A stretch of 64,000 nt of DNA, from contig NIOB01000002.1 of NCBI GenBank assembly GCA_002189105.1, positions 310,001 to 374,000 of the forward strand, read 5' to 3'. Position 1 is the stretch's first letter; the number at the start of each line of letters is the position of its first letter. Of this stretch, positions 1-7,940 are shown piece by piece. This DNA is from Saccharibacillus soli. GTDB taxonomy: Bacteria; Bacillota; Bacilli; Paenibacillales; Paenibacillaceae. The position numbers were made by a program, and so were the translations under genes. The notes beneath the pieces were generated by a model. The model worked only from the letters and a program-made list of their open reading frames with translations. It searched no databases and was not told where the DNA came from.

Positions 1-125
1 TTATTGCTTATTTTGCCGCTGGATTCATCCTACTGGGCATCTCCTACATGTATCAGCGGGTGTCGAACCGACTGGAAGAGGAGGCGGCTGGAGGGGGAAG
101 GCAGGATGCGAATGACAATATTTAA
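1..125 (+). CDS. DUF2339 family membrane protein, C-terminal end (partial)
   Basis: Frame 3 is open from the window edge to a TAA at 123-125 and encodes a short end piece: one hydrophobic stretch (IAYFAAGFILLGISYMYQ) and then a charged tail (RVSNRLEEEAAGGG). Ending in a last membrane helix plus a short cytoplasmic tail is typical of the large multi-pass DUF2339 proteins, and DUF2339 genes commonly sit directly before DUF3999 genes, as here. The function of the family is not established. The 5' part lies outside the window. The identity is an inference from about 40 residues and the neighbour. Confidence 0.6.
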   Translation, partial: IAYFAAGFILLGISYMYQRVSNRLEEEAAGGGRQDANDNI

Positions 126-1494
126 CGGAGGACGAAAAAGAGGGCAGGCATTGGGATCAAAGTGTCGTGCATATGCACGGCGCTTTGGTTTATGTCTGCT
201 GATCCTTCTCATCTGGGAGGCAGCCGTATTCACTGAATATGCAGCAGCACGTCCTGCCGAGGATGAAAAGGGTGAGGCTGCCGCCTGGTCTTTTTCCAAA
301 ACGATCCAGACTGCCGAAGGCTCGCCGTATCAGGCGGTGTTTCTGGACTCCGACGTCTATGGACGGGCAGAGGAAGATCTGGGCGATGTGCGAATCGTAA
401 ACGCAGACGGGCAGTTCGTCCCTTACTATCTGGATTCCGAAGCGCAGGCCGAACGTGGGGCCAATCGGGAGTATGCGCTGGAACGCATCGCCCGGGCGGA
501 TGGAGCGAACGAAAGCAGGTTTGATTTTAAAGTGGTGCCCAAAGCCCAAGATGAAGATGTACGAGGGAGTGTCCTGACCTTTGATCTGCCGGGCGGTTTC
601 TTTTTTAAAAAAGTGGAGATTCGGGGCAGTTATGATGGCGAACGCTGGGAACCTGCGGCAGAAGGCCAATTGTATAAGGTAGGAAAAGGGCAGTCCCAAT
701 CTTCAGTCGTGCTGGATACACCTGCGAAATATCGCTACTATCGATTGATTGTCCCTCACAATACGGAAGGATTGGATTTTCAGGGCGGGACGTTGACCGA
801 TGTGAGTATGTCCGTTGGCGGCGAAGTTTTTCTGCGGGAGAAAGAACTGCCTTTTAACGTAAAAAACACGGGTAACGTATCCGAGGTTGTGCTGTACAAT
901 TCCGACCGCCTCAAGATGGACCGCATCAAGATCAATGCTGTCGCGTCGGATGGTTCAAGCGGCTTCAGCCGTCTGTTCTATATCGAATCGGCAAGCGGCC
1001 AAGGCGTGAATCCGTTGTCTGCTCCTACCCTCAATCGGCTCGAATTGGCGGGCGAAGAGATCGACGATACCGAGATTCGCCTGGTCCAGCCCATGCGCAG
1101 TCCCAAGCCCAAGATCGGTATCTTTAACGAAGAGAACCCACCTCTGAATATTCAAACGATCCAAGTCGGTTATCGGGTGGATCGGCTGGTATTTGAAGAT
1201 ATCGGAAAAGGGCCATATCGACTGATCTATGGCTCAGAGGGGCAGAAGCTGCCAAGTTACGACATCACGGCGTTCCGTTCGCAGATCGAACGTTCAAGTC
1301 CAGGCGAAGCGGCGCTGGGACCGGAGACCGCAGAGTCGTTCATGCCGCCAACTGCTCAAGGATCGGGTACAGATTCAGAAGAGAAGCCGCAGATCGGCCC
1401 AAGCGCCTCGCTGCGGATTACGTTTAATATCGTGCTGGTGATTGTAGCGCTGGTGTTGATCGGGTTTGTAGGGCGGAGGTTGAAGAAAGGATGA
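106..1494 (+). CDS. DUF3999 family membrane-anchored protein
   Basis: A 462-residue protein with an N-terminal signal or anchor helix (CLLILLIWEAAVF), a long extracytoplasmic beta-rich region and a C-terminal helix (NIVLVIVALVLIGFVG) followed by RRLKKG. The middle has discoidin-like strands (VEIRGSYDGERWEPAAEG; YRYYRLIV). This architecture and the DUF2339 neighbour fit DUF3999, whose role is unknown but which is probably in the envelope. I chose ATG 106 because a GGAGGGGG ribosome site stands just before it; it overlaps the upstream stop by 20 bases, which suggests coupled translation. The reading frame is also open to position 4. The family call rests on layout and partner gene, not on a search. 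Confidence 0.7.
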   Translation: MRMTIFNGGRKRGQALGSKCRAYARRFGLCLLILLIWEAAVFTEYAAARPAEDEKGEAAAWSFSKTIQTAEGSPYQAVFLDSDVYGRAEEDLGDVRIVNADGQFVPYYLDSEAQAERGANREYALERIARADGANESRFDFKVVPKAQDEDVRGSVLTFDLPGGFFFKKVEIRGSYDGERWEPAAEGQLYKVGKGQSQSSVVLDTPAKYRYYRLIVPHNTEGLDFQGGTLTDVSMSVGGEVFLREKELPFNVKNTGNVSEVVLYNSDRLKMDRIKINAVASDGSSGFSRLFYIESASGQGVNPLSAPTLNRLELAGEEIDDTEIRLVQPMRSPKPKIGIFNEENPPLNIQTIQVGYRVDRLVFEDIGKGPYRLIYGSEGQKLPSYDITAFRSQIERSSPGEAALGPETAESFMPPTAQGSGTDSEEKPQIGPSASLRITFNIVLVIVALVLIGFVGRRLKKG

Positions 1495-1536
1495 TCTGCG
1501 CTAAAATGGTCTTATCGAGACGGAGGAGGAGAGCTT

Positions 1537-2244
1537 ATGATCGACCCAACAAATAGAGAATCAGATCCCTCGCATGAAGAGGTGAAGCAGCGCCTGCTGG
1601 AGGCGTATCGGTTTCGTCATGCGGTGAAGGATTTTGATGCCGAGCGGAAGCTAACGGCGGAGGATTTTGGATTCATTCTGGAAGCGGGGAGGCTGTCGCC
1701 CAGTTCCTACGGCTTTGAACCGTGGAAATTCGTGGTGGTGCAGAGTCCCGAGCTGCGCGACAAGATTGCTCCGCACGCGGGCGGGGCACGTCGCCAGCTG
1801 GCTTCGGCCAGTCATGTGATTCTGGTTCTGGCTCGGCTGCCGCATGAGATGGTTGCGGATTCCGCATACATCACACATATGCTAAATGAGGTACAGCGCC
1901 TTCCGGCGGAGATCGCCGATATGAAGCGCAGAACCTATGACACATTCCTGCGTACGGGCTTTGCGCTGCAACAGAATGAACGGGCCATGTTTGAATGGGC
2001 GTGCCGCCAGACCTATTTGGCCTTGGGGAATATGATGACAGCGGCTGCCATGCTGGGCATTGATTCCTGCCCAATGGAAGGCTTTGTCAAGCATGAGTTG
2101 GAGCGTGTATTAGCGGAAGAAGGGCTGCTCGATACGGAGCGATTCGGGCTGGCGTGCATGGCTGCCTTTGGCTATCGGGCAGCGGGAGGCGAAGCCCCGG
2201 TCAAAACGCGTCAATCTCTGGATGAAGTGGTGGAGTGGCGCTGA
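1537..2244 (+). CDS. nitroreductase family protein, FMN-dependent NAD(P)H oxidoreductase
   Basis: A 235-residue cytoplasmic protein of the NfsB-like nitroreductase family. Recognisable pieces are RFRHAVKDFD near the N terminus (FMN phosphate site), ILEAGRLSPSSYGFEPWKFV (flavin site), ALGNMMTAAAMLGIDSCPMEGF in the central helix and strand, and LACMAAFGYRA near the end. Such enzymes reduce nitroaromatics or quinones with FMN; the physiological substrate cannot be read from sequence. The start ATG follows GGAGGAGGAGAG. It begins 42 bases after the DUF3999 stop and may be cotranscribed with it. A hairpin terminator follows at 2348-2380. Confidence 0.88.
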   Translation: MIDPTNRESDPSHEEVKQRLLEAYRFRHAVKDFDAERKLTAEDFGFILEAGRLSPSSYGFEPWKFVVVQSPELRDKIAPHAGGARRQLASASHVILVLARLPHEMVADSAYITHMLNEVQRLPAEIADMKRRTYDTFLRTGFALQQNERAMFEWACRQTYLALGNMMTAAAMLGIDSCPMEGFVKHELERVLAEEGLLDTERFGLACMAAFGYRAAGGEAPVKTRQSLDEVVEWR

Positions 2245-2347
2245 GTTTGAAATAGATGGATGAGTTTGCGCTTGAGAGAAGTCCATCAAGATCGGAACAG
2301 CTAAATCTCGGACGAATCTCAGACGAGCCTCAGCGCCAAAAAGCAGA

Positions 2348-2380
2348 AGCCGTGCTTCCCCAGGGAGAGCACGGCTTTTT
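2348..2380 (+). terminator. Rho-independent terminator after the nitroreductase gene
   Basis: Stem AGCCGTGCT / AGCACGGCT (9 bp, perfect) with an 11-base loop, followed directly by TTTTT. It lies 104 bases after the nitroreductase stop. Confidence 0.85.
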
Positions 2381-2426
2381 GTGATGAAGCGAGAAGCGGA
2401 AAAGGGCGAGGGTCGTGATGGCTTCC

Positions 2427-2444
2427 TCTATATAGATATATAGA
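2427..2444. repeat. AT-rich perfect inverted repeat
   Basis: TCTATATA, two bases, TATATAGA: an 8-bp perfect inverted repeat in the gap between convergent genes. Its meaning is unknown; a weak cruciform or chance is possible. Confidence 0.4.
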
Positions 2445-2452
2445 AGAGTCGG

Positions 2453-2563
2453 CTAGTACTCAGTACCAAGTGAAGGTAAGGTTACGCTCATCCGAAACGA
2501 ACTAGACCCGTGCGCTTTTCGGCCAAACGTAAACCCACTATTTAATCGGGTACAGAGTACTAG
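2453..2563. repeat. 111-bp imperfect palindrome overlapping the stop codon of the propeller gene
   Basis: The outer arms are 2453-2467 (CTAGTACTCAGTACC) and 2549-2563; the second arm's reverse complement begins CTAGTACTCTGTACC, so 14 of 15 positions match. Inside, further pieces pair loosely: GTTACG with CGTAAAC, and CCGAAA with TTTCGG. The right outer arm supplies the TAG stop codon (2560-2562) of the minus-strand gene. This could be a decayed MITE-like insertion, a long 3' hairpin or a bidirectional terminator without a U-run. The 315-bp gap 2245-2559 otherwise holds only the terminator and the small AT palindrome. Confidence 0.5.
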
Positions 2564-5064
2564 TTCGCGGCATCGGTCTGCTGCACCAGCTTCCAGCTCA
2601 ACCCTCCATCCTGCGTAGCCAGAAGGTGTCTGGGTGTGAGCAGCCAGCCGCGCTTGGCATCCAGGAATTCCAGCTTCGCATCGTAAGAATCCAAGTTCAG
2701 ATTCTTGGGCATGGCGTGGACGGTCCACGAAGTACCTCCATCCGTAGTCGTCAGCAGCTGTGGATTCGATAGGGTATCCAGCGTATCTCCAACGATGTCC
2801 ACCAGCAGGTAGCCATGATCCGCATCGGCAAAAGTCGCATCGATTGGAGAGACGCCACTTTTCGCCCAGCGGCCTGCCAGACTCCAGGAAGGGGCATCCA
2901 GCGATTTGCGGAAAAATTCAACAGGCTGCTTCTGCTTTTTGAGGCTGCTGCTAAAACTCAGCAGTTCGCCGCGATCGTTTAGTGCATACAAATAAGCATC
3001 TTTTTGCGGGGAATGCTCCGAATAAGTCCAGCTTTTCCCACCGTCAGACGTACGGAGAACGTTGACTTGTAGGGCGCTGCTGTACAGCAGTGTGCCATGC
3101 AGCGAATCCGTGAAGTGCATTACCGCATCATCCAGCGAATCCGTGTCTTCGCCTCGTTCAGATGTCCAATTCAGAATCGTGAAGGTGCGACCCCCATCTG
3201 TGGTATGCAGCAGTTCCAGGCTTAATGGCCCGACATCCTCCCCGGCTGGAATCTCTTTGTCGATCGGATAAGCCGCTACCCAGCCTTCCTTGGCGTTCAG
3301 GAAATCCACGGCAAAGACCCGCCGACTCTCGCCAAACGCATAACCGGGTGTCCAGCTTCTGCCGCCGTCTTCGGTCGTCAGCAGTCGGTTCTCTCGGGTG
3401 ACAGTGCCAATGCCAAAACCATGCTTCTCATCCACAAAGGACAAACCTTCGGTCGGGGAGAGAGAGGGATAGAGCTGGCTCCAGCTCTTGCCGCCATCCT
3501 GCGTGCGAAGCAGATAGTCTCGATTCATTGAGGTGGCGCCGACGGCATAGCCGTTCTCCTTGTTCAGCAGTTGAATGAAGCCCACATCATAACCCGCGCC
3601 CGTTGTCTGCTCGAAGCTCTGGCCTCCATCTCGGGTGGTCATCAAGCCGCCTTCAACCGGCCCGGCGCCGAGCGCAGCGGAGATCCAGCCGTTTTGGGCA
3701 TCTGCAAAATCCATATCGGTCAACGTAGGCCGGTGACTGCGAAGTTTGCTCTGTACTTTGCTCCAATGAGCGCCGCCATCGCGGGTTCGGTAGAGGTCAC
3801 CCGCCATCATGCTGAGGTCATCGGTCAGCAGGTAACCGTTCTTGTTGTCGGCAAAATCAAGGGCTCGGCTGTTGAGTGTGTTGGTATCGCTGTTCTCGTC
3901 CGTTCCGCCTGCCGCGAGCTGCTTGCTCCAGGTGCGTCCGCCGTCCGAGGTATGCAGTACCACGACATCGTAGGCGTCAACCGCACCTTCCTTGGGCGGC
4001 ATGATCCCGGACACCCAGCCGCTGCGGGCATCGGTAAAGGAGAGATGCTGCGCCGTGAAATTTTTTTGGCCGAAGGCAGCCTGGCTCCACGAGCTGCCGC
4101 GCAGGATGAGCAGCTTGCCTTCTATGATGGCGTAGGCGCTGTTCTTGCCGGTGACAACCAGATTCGAGCTGGCGGGAAAAGAATCCGTGTATGTGCTGGC
4201 CTGACTCCACTGGCTCTGCCAGCTCCTGCCGCCATCGGTCGTATGCACAATTTGCACACGTGCGTATACGGAATTCTGGGTGAAGTCTGTGGCTTTATTG
4301 CGATCATAGAGGATGGCCCAACCTTCCTTGGCACTCGCCAGTCCAAGCCCGGTGGCAAGCTGTCCGGGCATGGATTGCTCCGACCAATGCCGACCGCCAT
4401 CCTGCGTCGTTATCAGCTTGAGCGGCTGCTTGACCTTTTCAGAGCCGTCTTGGTTCTGGATCATCCATCCTGTAGTCGCACTCAGAAAGTGCATCTGCTG
4501 AATATCCAAATACTGCGGCGCAGGGTCGGCCTTGACCGGGCTTCCCACCGTGACAAACGAGCCTGAGGGAGCAGGTTTAGAAGCAGGTGTAGAAGCATTA
4601 GGAGCGGACGGCGGCGCAGAGTCAGATGGCGAAAAAGCGGACGTTGAAGAAGCGCCCGTCTCCTTGGCGGTATTCCCGCCGGAAGTGAACGTATGACTTC
4701 CAGAGGCAGCCAGGGGAGAGCTGCTGCTTACCGAGTTAGAGTGATGAACTGCCCGGGACGGATCAGCATTCGTCGAAAGCGTCGGCAGCCCCAGTCCGGT
4801 CAGCACACCTGCCGCGATGACGCCGACGGTCAGCAGCGGAGCCAGCCACCGACTGGGTTTCTTGGGGAGATTCGTTGAAATCGGACGGCTCGAATCCAAA
4901 GGATGGACAGGATCTGCCGAATGAGGGGATCGTGAGGAGGAATCTTGGGATTTCGCCTGACGTAATCGGTGCTTGGAATTATCGGTTCGAGATGCCGTCC
5001 GGGTTGTTCGCGGCTTCGTTCGGGTGGCTCTCGGTTTGGTTTTGGGTGCTCGGGATTTATTCAT
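2560..5064 (-). CDS. membrane-anchored Asp-box (BNR/Ycf48-like) beta-propeller protein
   Basis: 834 residues. Residues 1-35 are strongly basic with an imperfect KTKPRATRTKPRTTRT repeat, and a single membrane helix lies at about 73-95 (WLAPLLTVGVIAAGVLTGLG). A Ser/Thr/Pro-rich linker to about 190 leads into a repeat region. I count eleven Asp-box motifs of the form T-x-DGG-x-[ST]-[WF] (for example TTDGGRSWQ, TSDGGRTWS, TQDGGLSWK), each paired with an F-x-[DN]-x-x-x-G-[WYF] strand. This predicts one or two beta-propellers outside the cell, tethered by an N-in anchor. Asp-box proteins include sialidases, sortilins and Ycf48; no sialidase catalytic set is evident, so a structural or binding role is more likely. 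AAGGAG stands 15 bases before the ATG. Confidence 0.82.
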   Translation of the reverse strand: MNKSRAPKTKPRATRTKPRTTRTASRTDNSKHRLRQAKSQDSSSRSPHSADPVHPLDSSRPISTNLPKKPSRWLAPLLTVGVIAAGVLTGLGLPTLSTNADPSRAVHHSNSVSSSSPLAASGSHTFTSGGNTAKETGASSTSAFSPSDSAPPSAPNASTPASKPAPSGSFVTVGSPVKADPAPQYLDIQQMHFLSATTGWMIQNQDGSEKVKQPLKLITTQDGGRHWSEQSMPGQLATGLGLASAKEGWAILYDRNKATDFTQNSVYARVQIVHTTDGGRSWQSQWSQASTYTDSFPASSNLVVTGKNSAYAIIEGKLLILRGSSWSQAAFGQKNFTAQHLSFTDARSGWVSGIMPPKEGAVDAYDVVVLHTSDGGRTWSKQLAAGGTDENSDTNTLNSRALDFADNKNGYLLTDDLSMMAGDLYRTRDGGAHWSKVQSKLRSHRPTLTDMDFADAQNGWISAALGAGPVEGGLMTTRDGGQSFEQTTGAGYDVGFIQLLNKENGYAVGATSMNRDYLLRTQDGGKSWSQLYPSLSPTEGLSFVDEKHGFGIGTVTRENRLLTTEDGGRSWTPGYAFGESRRVFAVDFLNAKEGWVAAYPIDKEIPAGEDVGPLSLELLHTTDGGRTFTILNWTSERGEDTDSLDDAVMHFTDSLHGTLLYSSALQVNVLRTSDGGKSWTYSEHSPQKDAYLYALNDRGELLSFSSSLKKQKQPVEFFRKSLDAPSWSLAGRWAKSGVSPIDATFADADHGYLLVDIVGDTLDTLSNPQLLTTTDGGTSWTVHAMPKNLNLDSYDAKLEFLDAKRGWLLTPRHLLATQDGGLSWKLVQQTDAAN

Positions 5065-5229
5065 GGAATCAAGGTCAACTCCTTATGTACAGAATGTCTA
5101 AGATGGACGGAGAGAATCATTACCTTTTCCATTTTCTTCTTTAGCTGTATAGGATGCAACCGCAGTATTGTTACCGGGGGTGCCATTTTTGTAACCCTGG
5201 ACAGGTCGGAACAAGCGTAATCCGTGCGC

Positions 5230-5263
5230 AAAAAGGACGAATCCGATCATACGGATTCGTCCT
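5230..5263 (-). terminator. Rho-independent terminator (minus strand), probably of fhs
   Basis: Perfect 12-bp stem AGGACGAATCCG / CGGATTCGTCCT with loop ATCATA, followed on the minus strand by TTTTT. It lies 214 bases after the fhs stop, an unusually long 3' untranslated region that carries the 9-bp tandem repeat. Confidence 0.85.
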
Positions 5264-5312
5264 CAGGCTGTTCAGGAAGTGAGCAGGGTGTGTGCGGCGA
5301 TTCTGTTCCAAG

Positions 5313-5366
5313 AGCTGCAACAGCTTCAAGTGCTTCGAGAGCTTCAAAAGCTTCAAGAGCTTCAAG
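5313..5366. repeat. six-copy 9-bp tandem repeat
   Basis: Consecutive 9-mers AGCTGCAAC, AGCTTCAAG, TGCTTCGAG, AGCTTCAAA, AGCTTCAAG, AGCTTCAAG. They lie in the 3' untranslated region of fhs (minus strand). No CDS I trust covers them. Confidence 0.8.
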
Positions 5367-5476
5367 AGACTTGGATTTCAGCGGCGTTCTTCAGCCGCAA
5401 ACTTCTGCTGCGCTGCCGCCGGCCTTGCTGTACGAAGTCAGCGGTTGAGGGCTGGATAGAGGCTCGGGATCAGATG

Positions 5477-7108
5477 TCAGATCAGTCCTTCAATCTGCCC
5501 CTCATCATCGATGGTCATCCGTTCCGCAGCCGGAACCTTGGGCAGCCCCGGCATGGTCATGGTATTGCCGGTCTCCACGACCACAAATCCTGCGCCCGCC
5601 GACAGCGACACCCGCGAGACGCTCACCGTAAAGCCCTCCGGTGCGCCCAGCAGCGAAGGGCGGTCGGAGAAGGAATACGGTGTCTTTGCCATGCACACCG
5701 GCAGTTCGCCGAAGCCCAGGCGTTCAAACTCGTCCAGCGCTTTCGCAGCGGCTGGCGCGTAAGTCACGCCCGCTCCGCCGTACAGTTCGGTCACGATCCT
5801 GCCGATCTTGCCCTTCAGATCCAGCGCCGCTTCGTACAGCGGCGCGTACTCCGATGGCTGCGCGTCCATCGCACGCAGCAGCGTCTTCGCCAGCGCCGCT
5901 CCGCCCGGCGCTCCTTCCGCCCAGACGTCCGATAGCTCCGCCGGAACGTCAAGCTCCCGGCAGGCGGCCATAATCGCCGCCAGCTCGCTCTCGTGGTCGG
6001 CGGCAAAATGATTCACCGCCACCACAACCGGCACCCCAAAGCGGCGCAGATTGCGCAGATGGCGGCGCAGATTCGCCAGACCGTCTTGCAGCGCGGCGAG
6101 ATTCTCCGCGCCCAGTTCCTTCACCGGCACGCCGCCATTGTACTTGAGCGCTTTGGCCGTGACGACCAGTACGGCTGCATCCGGCGTAAGCTCCGCCTGG
6201 CGGCACTTAATGTCGAAGAACTTTTCGGCGCCCAGCTCTGCGCCGAATCCGGCCTCCGTGATGACCACATCGCCCAGCTTGAGCGCAGTCTTCGTTCCGA
6301 TGACGCTGCTGCATCCATGTGCAATATTGGCGAACGGCCCGCCGTGAATGATGACCGGCGTGCCATCCAGGGTCTGGACGAGATTGGGCTTAATCGCGTC
6401 CTTGAGCAGGATGGTCATGGCTTCCACGGCGTTCAGATCTGCCGCTGTTACGGCATCGCCGCTGATGGTGTAGCCGACGATGATTCGCCCCAGCCGCGCC
6501 TTGAGATCGGCGGCATCTTCGCTGAGGCAGAGCACCGCCATCACTTCCGAAGCGGACGTGATGAGGAAGCCGCTCTCCTGCGGCAGCCCATTGCCTGCGC
6601 CCAGCCCGGTCACGATGCTGCGAAGCCCCCGGTCGTTCATATCGACCGCGCGTTTCCAGACGATCCGCTTGGGATCAAGGCCAAGCAAATTGCCCTGATA
6701 GACATGGTTGTCGATCAGCGCGGACAGCAGATTATGCGCCGAGGAGATGGCGTGCAGATCGCCGGTGAAGTGCAGATTGATGTCCTCCGCAGGAACAATC
6801 TGCGCTTGACCGCCGCCGGTGGCGCCGCCTTTCATGCCAAAGCATGGACCCAGCGACGGCTCACGCAGAGCCGCCACCGCCCGAACGCCCAGGGCGTTCA
6901 GCGCCTGGGTCAGTCCGATGGTGGTCAGCGTCTTGCCTTCGCCTGCTGGCGTGGGATTGACTGCGGTGACCAGCACCAGTTTGCCGTCCCGCTGCTGCCG
7001 ACGTTCGTTCATCAGCGAAGGATTCAGCTTCGCCTTGTACTTGCCGTATAATTCGAGATGATCTTCGTGGATGCCGGCCTTCGCGGCCACTTCGTAAATC
7101 GGTTTCAT
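5477..7108 (-). CDS. fhs: formate--tetrahydrofolate ligase
   Basis: 543 residues, near the usual size of about 555. It makes 10-formyl-THF from formate, THF and ATP in one-carbon metabolism and is cytoplasmic. Family signatures visible: the P-loop-like NPTPAGEGKTLTTIGL at about 51-66, LREPSLGPCFGMKGGATGGG, FTGDLHAISSAHNLLSALID, HGGPFANIAHGC and FGAELGAEKFFDIKCR. The start ATG follows AGGGGGAACGTTCCGG. A good sigma-A-type promoter (7151-7179) lies 43 bases upstream of the start, so the gene is its own transcription unit. No damage is visible. Confidence 0.97.
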   Translation of the reverse strand: MKPIYEVAAKAGIHEDHLELYGKYKAKLNPSLMNERRQQRDGKLVLVTAVNPTPAGEGKTLTTIGLTQALNALGVRAVAALREPSLGPCFGMKGGATGGGQAQIVPAEDINLHFTGDLHAISSAHNLLSALIDNHVYQGNLLGLDPKRIVWKRAVDMNDRGLRSIVTGLGAGNGLPQESGFLITSASEVMAVLCLSEDAADLKARLGRIIVGYTISGDAVTAADLNAVEAMTILLKDAIKPNLVQTLDGTPVIIHGGPFANIAHGCSSVIGTKTALKLGDVVITEAGFGAELGAEKFFDIKCRQAELTPDAAVLVVTAKALKYNGGVPVKELGAENLAALQDGLANLRRHLRNLRRFGVPVVVAVNHFAADHESELAAIMAACRELDVPAELSDVWAEGAPGGAALAKTLLRAMDAQPSEYAPLYEAALDLKGKIGRIVTELYGGAGVTYAPAAAKALDEFERLGFGELPVCMAKTPYSFSDRPSLLGAPEGFTVSVSRVSLSAGAGFVVVETGNTMTMPGLPKVPAAERMTIDDEGQIEGLI

Positions 7109-7150
7109 TCCGGAACGTTCCCCCTGCTCTCAAATAATGCGAACAGGGGT

Positions 7151-7179
7151 ATTATCTGCGAAACGTTCGGGGGATGCAA
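7151..7179 (-). promoter_or_regulatory. sigma-A-type promoter of fhs
   Basis: Minus strand: TTGCAT (7174-7179), 17-bp spacer, GATAAT (7151-7156). It lies between the lipoprotein stop and the fhs start. Confidence 0.72.
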
Positions 7180-7212
7180 CGGAATTCGTCACGAACGGCA
7201 GGCAGGAAGTCG

Positions 7213-7797
7213 TTAGGCGCCATCCGATTTGATCGTAAACTCGCGGTACAACGTCTTTTTTTGCTGGCTTTTCTCAAGCTCGACCGTTTTGACATAACGA
7301 TAGACGCCTGCAGGGAAGTTCTCTAATTGGATCGCTTGCCAGTCTACGTTGTCTGGAAGTACGCGAAGTCCAACCGAATCGATTCCCACCGCCTGTCCAA
7401 AAGGAACCTTGCTCCACGATTTTCCGGTCTTCTTCTCGATCTCGTAATCAAGGCCATGATACAGCGGCTCTTGGCTCTTGTTGACCAGGATCATCGAAAT
7501 CTTGGAATTGGGTCCATAGCTCGCTTCTTCCGATAAAATATAGAAAGGTTCCCCCTTGCTGCTCCAGCCCGCAATCTCCTCGGAAGCGTGCTTCTCACGT
7601 GCTTGTTCGCTGTATGAGGTCGGTTGATGCTTGCCGCCAAATTCTTTTGGAAGTCCAGTCTCTTCGGCTTCAGATCCGCAGCCTGAGAGCAGCAGACCTA
7701 GCGACAGACCAGCCGCAAGCAGACCGGGAATCGAGAAGCGCCCTTTCCAAGCGTGAGACTTACGGGATAACAATGGCATGCTGCGCCTATTTATCAT
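7213..7797 (-). CDS. lipoprotein with Ig-like (Big_14-type) domain
   Basis: 194 residues. A basic N terminus and hydrophobic core (PGLLAAGLSLGLLLSGC) end in the lipobox LLSGC at about residues 36-40, so the mature protein is a membrane lipoprotein. The C-terminal part (YGPNSKISMILVNKSQEPLY, YEIEKKTGKSWSKVPF, PAGVYRYVKTVEL) looks like the bacterial Ig-like fold found in small Bacillus and Paenibacillus lipoproteins of unknown role. The start ATG follows GGAGGAG. It may be cotranscribed with the GH43 gene 143 bases upstream. The exact function is unknown. Confidence 0.75.
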   Translation of the reverse strand: MINRRSMPLLSRKSHAWKGRFSIPGLLAAGLSLGLLLSGCGSEAEETGLPKEFGGKHQPTSYSEQAREKHASEEIAGWSSKGEPFYILSEEASYGPNSKISMILVNKSQEPLYHGLDYEIEKKTGKSWSKVPFGQAVGIDSVGLRVLPDNVDWQAIQLENFPAGVYRYVKTVELEKSQQKKTLYREFTIKSDGA

Positions 7798-7815
7798 GAT
7801 GATTCTCCTCCTCAG

Positions 7816-7844
7816 CGAGGTTCAACTGTATGAGCCGAACCTCG
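7816..7844 (-). promoter_or_regulatory. leader hairpin just before the lipoprotein ribosome site
   Basis: Arms CGAGGTTC / GAACCTCG (8 bp, perfect) with a 13-base loop, ending a few bases before the GAGGAGGAG ribosome site on the minus strand. There is no U-run on that strand, so it is not a terminator; an mRNA-stabilising or translation-control role is possible. Confidence 0.4.
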
Positions 7845-7940
7845 TTTCTTGCCTATCAGACGTATGGAGGAGCGAAAATGTTGTACTTTTGGAATAGATG
7901 GAAGCCTGTCCATAGATGGAAGCCTACCAATTGAATGGCC

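Larger units (their letters stand above)
5065..5476. other. intergenic region between fhs and the propeller gene
   Basis: 412 bp with no convincing gene. It holds the fhs terminator (5230-5263) and a 9-bp tandem repeat (5313-5366). Short frames here, such as a Leu/Lys-rich one on the minus strand and Ser/Ala- or Gln/Leu-rich ones on plus, are translations of the tandem repeat. The promoter of the propeller gene must lie in 5070-5225, but I see no clear consensus. Confidence 0.6.

Noticed and set aside
3571-4566. 331-codon plus-strand frame
   Set aside because: Antisense to the Asp-box propeller gene; its low-complexity translation reflects the repeat codons of the opposite strand.
5171-5365. 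Leu/Lys-rich 64-codon minus-strand frame as a small peptide or toxin
   Set aside because: The pattern comes from the 9-bp tandem repeat; there is no ribosome site, and the frame runs through the fhs terminator.
5993-7051. 352-codon plus-strand frame
   Set aside because: Antisense to formate-THF ligase, which is certain.
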